From the NCBI GenBank assembly GCA_029844215.1, contig CM056740.1, positions 23,107,873-23,171,872 on the forward strand: a stretch of DNA of 64,000 bases. Direction: 5' to 3'. Below, one piece after another: positions 56,610 through 64,000 of the stretch. How positions within the stretch are numbered: position 1 is the first letter of the stretch; every line of letters starts with the position of its first letter. This stretch comes from Przewalskia tangutica. Its lineage: Eukaryota; Streptophyta; Magnoliopsida; Solanales; Solanaceae. Below the pieces are notes generated by a model that saw only the letters and a program-made list of their open reading frames with translations, did not search any database and was not told the origin of the DNA. The translations under genes were made by a program, and so were the position numbers.

Positions 56610-57027
56610 GGGAAACCAATGGCCAAGATTAAGGCAAGTGGAGGGCAAGTGGAGGGTGGAGATTTGGACAAGTGTTGTATGGGTCCCACCTCATCCATCT
56701 ACTACACAAATATCACAAAATATCCTACCTAATCCTTGACCAAAAATAAAGGCCAAAAACGTGCCAAGAAGTCCCCTCCATTGCCGTCCACTTGAGGGAC
56801 AAGTGTCGCCCTCCCGTTGGTCCAAAATATTTCATCTCTCGGAAAAATCCGCAAAAATTATAAATGTTGCAACCGTAATTTTCCCTTCGCAAAGTCCGGA
56901 AAACGTTTCGTCGGAAAACAATTCTTTTCGCTAGTTGTGCACAAATTTCGTCCCTTTGCCTACTTAAGGCTAAAACTTTTGTTTTTTACGCCCTCACGTA
57001 CATACTCTGGAAATACGGGGTATAACA

Positions 57028-57032
57028 CTAAG
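57028..57032 (+). repeat. Target-site duplication CTAAG, right of element H
   Basis: Matches 42700-42704. Confidence 0.94.
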
Positions 57033-57469
57033 AATGTTGATAACCGCCAAGACCTTAGGTATATGAGGCCTTCTCGGGTAGTAAAAAATTTAAGTCAGAC
57101 CAAGGATAAGAGTTAGGTACGACGCCGAGTCGGGTTGAGGACCTATTAAGGGTCGCCCCATAACCTGAAATAGAATGGGATCAGTTGGTAGTAGTCACGT
57201 GGCGAGTCGCAGTGCAAGGCCCAAGTCTAGTTAATCGTTTTATGGGTTCGTGGGCGCATTCCACCGGAACCAGGTAGTGAGAACCGGAACTGGCCTTATA
57301 TTGTTAAATTAGTAACTCCAAAGAGTGGAGGCCAGATTTAGTATGGAAGTTATGTACGTAAGCTAGAATAAGTTTGGAAGTACGAAAAAGAGTATGACCG
57401 ATAAGAAAGTGAGCAACCAAGTGTAAAAGATAGAGTCAGAATCCATGAGAACCTTTAGACTTAACTACA
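57033..57469 (+). other. Non-coding internal segment of element F with a diverged core
   Basis: 57127-57273 keeps the core words GTCGGGTTGAGGACC, GGATCAGTT, AAGGCCCAAGTCTAGTTAA and GGGTTCGTGGGCGCATTC, in the same order as A, B, C and H. The TCAACCCG arm is altered to GTCGCCCC. The rest has no recognisable content. Confidence 0.6.
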
Positions 57470-57690
57470 CCTGTGAGTGATGGGTGGTAGCTGATCGGGT
57501 GTATAATAATTGCCCAGTGACGATACAGTCGTCGGACCACTACTTGAACCTAGTAGAGTGACATGCGGACGCTTGAGGTCATTATGAGTACGGGTTAGTT
57601 GGCCTCTTGTTATGCCAATGTTGACTGTAGAGAGAGATTGGTTCGCACCGATTTTCCAAAGAAACCGTTATCGGGTGGAAAAGAAGGGAA
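57470..57690 (+). pseudogene. Protease C-terminal and protease-RT linker remnant, element F
   Basis: Short matches to G 36590-36790: a GGTGGTAGCTGATCGGGTGT stretch (VVA-RRVY), NCPVTIQS, then VIMSTG-stop-LASCYANVDCRERLVRTDFP near 57575-57660, given as VIMSTG and ASCYANVDCRERLVR. One stop and a frameshift are present. Pol text ceases at about 57690, where RT should begin. Confidence 0.68.
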
Positions 57691-58569
57691 GTGGTTGTAA
57701 CCAGTGAATTATCCTTCCTTCTTTGACATAGTTGATGTAAATAAGTCTGTGTGACTTGTTCATTTGAGGTAAATTAATGCAGAAAGTAAGTAATACTCGA
57801 ATTTGAAGGAGTTTATGTTAAGTACCCTTGGAGGTACTTGGAGTTGGGTTGGTATGGCGGTCAGGACCACGACCTTCCGGATAATTTCAGGAAAATGCGC
57901 AAGACAAGAATAAAATAAGTATAAGTGCTGCCTGTGGAAAGCTGAAGACATCGTGGTAGGTTTTGAAAATCTATACGATTATAAGGGGGCGCTTGATGAT
58001 TAAACTTGTGTAAGGGAGATAAATTCTCTCCCCCACGTAAAGGATAGTTTTATGTATTATGGGGTTACGTGTACCCAGGTTGTTAGACGAAGGATATGAG
58101 ACGGGTAAGGTCTTCGGTATCGTCATGCCATAGGTTACACTTTTAGATAACCGTGGGGAAAGTTGTGTTGGGGTAATTGTGAACGACGTTAGGAAATGGT
58201 CGAGGAAGTGTCGTAAGGATATAAATGCAGGTAGTGCGCATGTATGAAACTGTATGATTATGACTCAAGATAGAAATGTTTTTGCTAATAATAAGCATAA
58301 GGAAGGGTTATGACCAGAATGATAAAAGAGAATACAACTATGGTTATGTAAGTTACATGAGATATGATTACCCAGACTAGTGTAAAGACCATTAGTGTAT
58401 ATTGGGCAGTAAGAACACCTCGAGAAAAGGTGGTAGCATCTGTACTGACGAGAAAGATAGTAAGAAAATACGGAGGGGTAAGGGACCCCAGGACAACTTG
58501 AAATAACTTATAAAGGAAAGACGGGTAGACACTCGAACGATAAGAAATCTGGGCAAGTCATTGGATTAT
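57691..58569 (+). other. Non-coding DNA in place of RT, element F
   Basis: About 880 bp without any RT motif (no DLRSGYHQ, SFGLT or FIDD-like text in any frame). From about 58005 it is homologous, in inverted orientation, to 64000-63430 of element K, for example TATTATGGGGTTACGTGTAC, TAACTTATAAAGGAAAGACG and AGTCATTGGATTAT. The conservation in two elements shows that this is a family feature. It stops at the K insertion. Confidence 0.72.
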
Positions 58570-59189
58570 TGTCACGACCCGAACCCGGACCCGTGACCGG
58601 TGCCTTAACCCGGGCACCCTAGTGACACAACATCAGAGAAAACCAGCGGAATGTAAACTCAAGATAAACAACCATCTAGAATATAAAACAGGCTAACCCA
58701 AAGTGGCTACCTCTAAATATAATTAAACGAACAGTTACATCATTACACCCCCAATTCATGACAGGACTACAAGCCTCTAAGAAAGTATAACACTATGACG
58801 GGACAGGGCCCCGCCATACCCCCTGAATGTACAAAAGTCTACAACCTCAGGGAATCGTACTAAAAAGCGAGGCCTCCGAGAAATGGAGCCTTCCGAGAAC
58901 CGACCGTGATCCTAGAGTGCGGATCAGCAAGCTATGAACCTCAACCTGCGGCATGAACGCAGCCCCCCGAAGGAGGTCAGTACAACATGTACCAAATATG
59001 CGAAACTGGAAAATACTGTAATAATATCATAAGTCAAAAATATAAGCTGGAGTTATAGACGAAAATCAGTTTACCTTGCACTGTGCCTTACTAACAATGA
59101 GAGTAACAAATGTAAGTTTTATAGCATAAAAATAGGAGGCTCACGATCACAATAGGGTACCTCGCCCGTAGTATCATTAAGCAATCCTA

Positions 59190-59400
59190 CTCCTGGGACT
59201 ATTTCACCCGCATAGGTCCTGTGGACCCGCGTAGGTCATCCGCCGTCATAGACTATTTCACCCGCACGGGACTATTTCACCCGCATGGATCCTGTGGATC
59301 CGCATGAGTACCATCGCGTACTCGCACGGGACTATTTCACCCGCATGGATCCTATGGTCCGCATCCGCACGAGTACAAGCGCGCACTCGCATCACGGGTA
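59190..59400 (-). repeat. Degenerate tandem repeats in the element K LTR
   Basis: GGGACTATTTCACCCGCAT recurs at about 59197, 59271 and 59328, with GGATCCTGTGGATCCGCAT between. It corresponds to the TGAAATAGTCCC/ATGCGG array of the F LTR on the other strand. Confidence 0.75.
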
Positions 59401-60893
59401 GCAAATCCATGGCATAAATAATAACCGGGTTTTACGTAATAATATAAACATATAAAACATAGCTCATCCCGCTAATAAAACATAACATAAGCACTACCGC
59501 CTATCACATCACAACATAAGCACTACCGCCTATCATAACTCAAGCAAGTTAAGAATCACCTAACTTCTTATTAATAGTATTAATACATTCTCTCATTTTA
59601 GTATACCTAAGGCACGATCATGTCTTTTAGTAAAAATCAGAATTTAACCCAGTATCATGTACCTTAACCTCTTAAGAAATAACTCTTTTATATACAAAAA
59701 TTCCAAGATACTAATCACCATAGTATCAAGTTACGATTTCTTTTCAAAACAAGTCACATTTCCTTTTAAAACTATCTCAAGCTTCTAAATTAAGTGACTT
59801 CATTTCTTGTAAAACCTTAGGCAATTCATGCCTTAAAACCATTTTCCTTCCACAAGTTCAAATCATCAAAACCTTTCTCCATTAAACTTTCACAAGCTAA
59901 TATAACCAACTCCCCATAAAGCCGTTATATTAGAGTTAAACAATAGTAAAACACATTCCCTTAAGTCCAGGATTTTTATACTTTCCTTTTAAAACGAAGC
60001 AAGTATCAAATACTTATAACAAACGAAGATTTTCAAATCTTGACGTCACCGCACTACATAGGTACAACTAATCATGCTCAAGAGATAGGAAAGCTCCACA
60101 TACCTCTTGGTCAATCCACAAGCTAAGTCCACTTTACCGCACGTAGTATGTCAACCTAAAATGACCATAATACGATTATCAAGCTCTAGTTATAATGCAG
60201 AATTTTTCCAAGTTAAAGTCACCAATTTCCTACGGAAAATTGGGCAGCGTTTCCTTTGTTTCTACATACTTTGCCACCTTTTCCAAGGTCGATTTTTAAC
60301 GCTCAAATGCCATGTTTAAGGCTCAACAACCAACACCAAGGGGATTACACACCTAAACTTTGGTGTGTAAAATTCAGCCCACAAGTTACAACAACTAACC
60401 CAACAAGTCTAATGTAGTATTTAGGCAACAACATGCTCATAATATCCCCCTAACCAATTCTTTCATAATCAACCCCATTTCTTACATGCAACTACTCTAA
60501 GTGCATTTTCCAACTACAAGTTCTTCCTATTAAACATGCAACACCCAAAACCAACTACAAGAGAAGAAATGTTACCTTAAGTTTTAGCCAAACTTATTCC
60601 AACACCTTGCTAGCCTTTTCTCCAAGAACACCACCACAATAGTCTTCACAAGCTTGTAATAACCTTTCCTTCCTATTACACTTTTCAGATTTTCCCTTAG
60701 GCTAGAATTCCTCTTGGGAATTTAGAGAAGGATGAGCCTTTAACTTAGAGAGAGATGGAGTGTAAAGATGAAAAGTTGAAAGAAATGACCAAGTCTTGGT
60801 CAATATAATGCATGTGAGAAAATCGGATGGGGACACTTGTCACCCTCCCATGGCCTCTTTTAAAATAAAAATCGACTTTCTAAGTTTTTCGCC

Positions 60894-61031
60894 CAAAATT
60901 TCCGCCTCGGCGCGCGCCTGCATCCCGGCGCGGCGCAACTCCCGCGGACTCGGAACTTTAGCGCGCGGCCGATTTCCGGCGCGGCCATGATTCCCGCCTT
61001 GGCGCTGCCACGCCTCGGCGCGCGCGCTGAG
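60894..61031 (-). repeat. CpG-rich block in U3 of the element K LTR
   Basis: Dense CG dinucleotides with repeated words GGCGCGCG, CCCGGCGCGG, TCCGGCGCGGCC and CCTCGGCGCGCGC, in otherwise AT-rich DNA. It includes two related units around CGGCGCGGC (60928 and 60979). Confidence 0.8.
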
Positions 61032-61111
61032 CCTCGACCAAGTTTTTCGATTTGAGTCCTAACTCCTTCCGCATGGCCCCATACGCACGGCCTGAACCAC
61101 GAGGTATAACA

Positions 61112-61125
61112 TTCTCCCCCCCTTA
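61112..61125 (-). other. Polypurine tract, element K
   Basis: TTCTCCCCCCCCTT on the plus strand, adjacent to the LTR. Confidence 0.87.
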
Positions 61126-61219
61126 GAAACATTCGTCCCGAATGTTCCTTCTAGGCTTACTCAAATCACAATATCGACATAGACTCAAATAAAGACGCTC
61201 CACACGGCCCCAACAAAAC

Positions 61220-61746
61220 TCAAGCATAATTGCTAACCAAAACTAACAAACAGCAAAGTGGGTTACCTGGAGGTGTAGGGAATAAGTGAGGATACTTCTT
61301 CATCATGTCATCCTCTGCTTCCCACGTCATTTCCTCCCTGTTCTCGTTCCGCCATAAGACCTTGACGGAAGCCACCTCCTTCGTCCGGAGTCGTCTAACT
61401 TGACGATCGAGTATCGCTATGGGACTCTCCTCATACGACAACTCCTCTGTCACCTGGATATCCTGAATCGGGTGCACTCTGACGGATCTCCAACGCATTT
61501 CGTAACATAGACACGCGAAAAATCGATGTCCGCCTCAAGATCGGACGGCAGATCCAACTCATAGGCAACCTTGCCCACTCTTCGGACAATCTGATACGGC
61601 CCAATGTACCTTGGGCTGAGTTTCCCTTTCCTCCCAAATCTCATCACACCCTTCATGGGTGACACTTTCCGAAAGACCCAATCATTGACCTCAACTCTAA
61701 GTGTCGACGCGATGATCTGCATATGATTTGCCGACTGGGCTGCCAA
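61220..61746 (-). pseudogene. pol: Integrase C-terminus and chromodomain, element K
   Basis: Frame 61746-61450 has VNDWVFRKVSPMKGVMRFGRK, then KLSPRYIGPYQIVRRVGKVAYELDLP, quoted in parts (DWVFRKVSPMKG, RYIGPYQIVRRVGKVAYEL): the intact GPY module. A frameshift near 61490 leads into 61498-61220 with HPIQDIQVTEELSYEE, LDRQVRRLRTKEVASV, LWRNENREEMTWEAEDDM and KKYPHLF, the chromodomain-type end. It is better kept than in G. This is the most intact coding piece of K. Confidence 0.83.
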
Positions 61747-62335
61747 TAACCGCTCTGGATAAGCTTCACCTTACCCATCGCTGTGAACCAAATCTGGCCC
61801 GATTAATCGCACTTCTCCCACTTCAAACCAACCTATCGGTGACTGCACTTCCTCGTATAAGGCCTCATAAGGCGCCATCCGAACACTAGAATGGTAGCCG
61901 TTGTTATAAGCAAACTCCAGAGGTAAATGATCCTCCAACTACCCCGAAATCAATAACACAAGCCCGCAGATATCCTCAAGTGTTCGGATAGTGCGCTCGC
62001 CTGTCCGTCCGTCACGAGGATGAAACGCCGTCGAGACTCACCTGTGTCCCTAATCCTCGGAAAGACCTCCGGAAGTTAGCGTGAACTGGCTCCTCTATCG
62101 ATATAATCGACACCGACTCGCAATCTCACAATCTCTCGAATATATAATCGGCATAGTCCTACCGGAAACGTCGTCCGATCGAAGAAAGTGGGCTGATTTC
62201 ACGACCGTCTACAATAACCCAAATGGAATCATGTCTCCTCCGGGTGCGAGGTAACCTGTAATAAGTCCATGTTGACCACCTCCCATTTCCATCGTAAATC
62301 AATAGCTGTAGCGACCACCGGCTTCGTGCTCAACC
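61747..62335 (-). pseudogene. pol: Integrase catalytic core, element K, heavily frameshifted
   Basis: On the minus strand: WEVVNMDL (first Asp) near 62270, a clear DSIWVIVD near 62220, KSAHFLR near 62190, YIREIVRL near 62135. The second Asp region (near 62105) and the Glu region (near 61990) are damaged. YEALYEE and YNNGYHSS-like text occurs near 61860-61910. Order and spacing match G 38720-39200. Confidence 0.7.
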
Positions 62336-63031
62336 TTAACTGGCGATAATTAGGACACTGGGCAACAAAATCGCCACGTCCTCTTCAAACCATCCACCAA
62401 TACATGCACTGAGGTCATGGTACATCTTAGTCGACCGGATGAATCGAATAACGAGCGTGTGCCTCCCGAATCTGGCGACGAAGTCTGTCACATCGGGAAC
62501 ACACAATCGGCCTCGAATCTTAGCACCCATCCGTGCTACCTCAAATAGACTCTTCTCTTCCGGAGAGGCTGCATCTCTGCATCGCACCAAAATTGGATCC
62601 TCATACTGTCGCCTCTTCACCTCCTCGATGATGGAAGACTCGGCGACCTCTCGAACCCGAATTCCGTTACTAACGGAATCAACCAAAAGAACCCCAAGGC
62701 TTGCTAACTGGTGTAACCCTCGGACCATGTCCTTCTTCCCTGGCTGCACCCCCAACAGACTACCCATCGATCTGCGACTAAGGGCATCTGCAACTACATT
62801 GGCCTTCCCTGGGTGGTATAGGATATCAATATCACAATCCTTGAGTAACCTAACCACCGCCTGCGCTGCAAATTCAGCCGCCTCGATCAAGATATACCGA
62901 GTTTCTGTGGTCTCAAATATCCACATGAAATCTATATAAGGAAATTGCCTCCAAATCTTCAAGGTACGATTAATCGCCGACTCTAAATCGCGAGTAACGT
63001 AATTCCTTTCTTGCTTCCTAACCGGAAACAT
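62336..63031 (-). pseudogene. pol: RNase H end, linker and integrase zinc-binding region, element K
   Basis: One 231-codon open frame. It begins with RNYVTRDLESAINRTLKIWR (cf. the ELAAVIHALKIWR of G; the catalytic Glu is kept), continues DIDILYHPGKANVVADALSR, the linker LHQLASLGVLLVDSVS and VREVAESSIIEEVKRRQYED, and ends in a zinc-binding relic (IRSTKMYHDL). The segment around the third RNase H Asp is unrecognisable (FETTETRYI). Confidence 0.78.
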
Positions 63032-63300
63032 AAGCTCTAACCTTATCGTGTTGCGTCAGCACACAACCTAGCCCAACACCCAACGTGTTACAATAATACC
63101 CTAACCCTCTAGTCTCTCAAGAGGGGTTAGAACTGTAGTCGTGGTCAACTTCTCTTCCAATAACTGGAAGCCTCTCTTGTACTTGCTAAATATTCGAGCA
63201 TCCTTAACCTCAGTTATGGTTCCTGTTTCCCTTTCTCTGTTGCAACCAAACTTGGTTACTATACTTGGATCTGATTCATTTGCTCGCCGCATGGCTAAGA
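63032..63300 (-). pseudogene. pol: Start of RNase H, element K
   Basis: On the minus strand FQLLEEKLTTTTVLTP near 63170-63115 and LGVGLGCVLTQ near 63085-63055 mark the connection and first RNase H strand. The first catalytic Asp codon is replaced (CNT for C-D-A). Directly upstream (above 63190) the text is no longer RT-like. Confidence 0.68.
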
Positions 63301-64000
63301 CTTCCTGCCAATCACAATTTTAGGGGGAAGACTTCCTTGATCTTGTCAAGTAGTAATCCTATTATCCTCTCTCAGCTCGTAGAGCTTATAGTCCGGTGTT
63401 CAACCTCAATTCACGGTATTACATAATCCAATGACTTGTCAAGATTTCTTATCGTTCGAGTGTCTACTCGTCTTTCCTTTATAAGTTATTTCAAGTTGTC
63501 CCGGGTCCCCTACCTCTCCGTATTCTCTTACTATCTTTATCGTCAGTACAGATGCTACTACCTTTCCTCGAGGTGTTCCTACTGCCCATTACCTACTAAT
63601 GGTCTTACACTAGTCCGAGGTAACTGTATCTCGTGCAACTTACATAACCATAGTTGTATTCTCTTTTATCCTTCTGGTCATAACCTACCTTATGCTTATT
63701 AATAGTAAAGTGTTTATAATCGATCTATAATCGCATGCTTCAAATATGTGTACTACTGCATTTTTCTTACGACACTTCCCGACTGTTTGAACGCTGTTCT
63801 TAATTACCCCCAACATAATATTTTTTCCACGGTTATCTAAAATCGTAACTTATGGCATGACGACATCAAGACCTACAGTCTCACATTCTTCGCCTAACTA
63901 CATGGGTACACATAACCCCATAATACGTAAGACTATCCTTTTATGTATGGGAGAGAACTTATCTCCCTTCAATAAACTTTCTTTGGTGTCACAACCCTAA
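63301..64000 (-). other. Non-coding DNA in place of RT, element K
   Basis: Inverted match to 58005-58569 of element F over its outer 570 bp, then about 130 bp unique to K in this window, joining RNase H. No RT motif in any frame. The ORF at 63436-63702 (+) is not conserved in F. Confidence 0.7.

Larger units (their letters stand above)
42705..57027 (-). mobile_element. Element H: non-autonomous LTR retrotransposon, minus strand, containing nested solo LTRs
   Basis: On the minus strand: 5' LTR 57027-53834 (3194 bp), PBS, leader hairpin, broken gag, non-coding core, PPT, and 3' LTR 51469-48819 plus 43263-42705 (about 3210 bp after removing solo LTR I). The 2.36-kb interior has no protease, RT, RNase H or integrase and is organised like element A. 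Perfect CTAAG duplication. It inserted into element F. Confidence 0.93.
53834..57027 (-). repeat. 5' LTR of element H
   Basis: 3194 bp, minus strand, TGTTATACCCC at 57027 to GTGACA at 53834. It contains the 11-unit 41-bp array (54487-54943), TATA box at 56602 and U3. It is near-identical to the 3' LTR outside the GC-rich parts. No gene. Confidence 0.93.
30845..58569 (+). mobile_element. Element F: old host element, plus strand, split by nested insertions
   Basis: Pieces in order: LTR remnant 30845-32074, PBS and leader 32075-32430, internal 42366-42704, internal 57033-58569. Removing G (with one ACCCG) and H (with one CTAAG) rejoins these pieces, which shows that one continuous element was interrupted. 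Its end beyond 58569 is blocked by element K. The last 560 bp are homologous (inverted) to 63430-64000 of K, so F and K belong to one family. Gag is nearly all absent and RT is missing. Confidence 0.8.
58570..61111 (-). repeat. 3' LTR of element K
   Basis: 2542 bp, TGTCACGACC to GTATAACA on the plus strand. The tail is shared with every other family member; the middle matches the F LTR. U3 differs strongly from the rest: a CpG-rich block (60894-61031), only half of the palindrome (GGACACTTGTCACCCTCC near 60832), and no clear TATAAATA (TATATT near 60805 is the best candidate). No gene. Confidence 0.9.
58570..64000 (-). mobile_element. Element K: minus-strand LTR retrotransposon, 5' part beyond the window
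   Basis: 3' LTR 61111-58570, PPT, then on the minus strand (reading backwards) chromodomain/integrase C-terminus, integrase core, RNase H, and non-coding DNA where RT is expected. Same family as F, into which it inserted. The five bases before it are ATTAT, so ATTAT followed by GTAATACCG is expected beyond its far end. Confidence 0.87.

Overview
The window looks like a block of intergenic heterochromatin from a flowering plant. The gag-pol fragments resemble the Tekay/Del type of Ty3/gypsy chromovirus, and their wording is like copies common in asterids, possibly Solanaceae (a family-level guess from memory, low confidence). I see no host gene, tRNA, rRNA or CRISPR. Practically every base belongs to nested LTR retrotransposons sharing one set of ends: LTRs start TGTTATAC and finish GTGACA or GTTACA, a tRNA-iMet-type primer binding site (TGGTATCAGAGC or a damaged form) lies 4 nt after the 5' LTR, and a purine tract (AAGGAGGGGAGAA) precedes the 3' LTR.

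Layout, using letters for elements. A (+, 1-8539) is a non-autonomous element whose 5' LTR is cut by the window start; it apparently landed in the 3' LTR of B. B (-, 8540-17328) and C (+, 17371-26955) are non-autonomous elements with a short gag and an integrase scrap. A 38-bp orphan PBS/leader (26956-26993) follows C, then a truncated minus-strand LTR D (26994-29678) and a plus-strand LTR fragment E with satellite-like repeats (29679-30844). F (+) is the oldest visible host element: LTR remnant 30845-32074, with internal DNA split into 32075-32430, 42366-42704 and 57033-58569. Into F inserted G (+, 32436-42360, TSD ACCCG), the only element with gag, protease, RT, RNase H, integrase and chromodomain; H (-, 42705-57027, TSD CTAAG), non-autonomous; and K (-, 58570 to beyond the window). 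H contains a solo LTR I (+, 43264-48813, TSD CTCAC), which contains another solo LTR J (-, 43777-46221). The nest F > H > I > J is four levels deep.

How they fit together: G is the likely kind of autonomous source of proteins. A, B, C and H lack protease, RT and RNase H but keep LTRs, PBS, PPT, a leader and gag pieces, so they could be copied only in trans. F and K form another family in which the RT region is replaced by about 1 kb of non-coding DNA. Elements of both families keep a non-coding core (for example 22343-22532). All six readable leaders keep a hairpin with a GTGCAC palindrome in or at its loop, a good candidate RNA dimerisation/packaging signal.

Every protein-coding segment is broken by small indels, many at homopolymers, dinucleotide runs or CAG/CTG sites. 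LTR pairs within one element differ at the same kinds of site. Some of this damage may be sequencing or assembly error rather than ageing, so the frameshift-based 'pseudogene' labels should be read with that caution.
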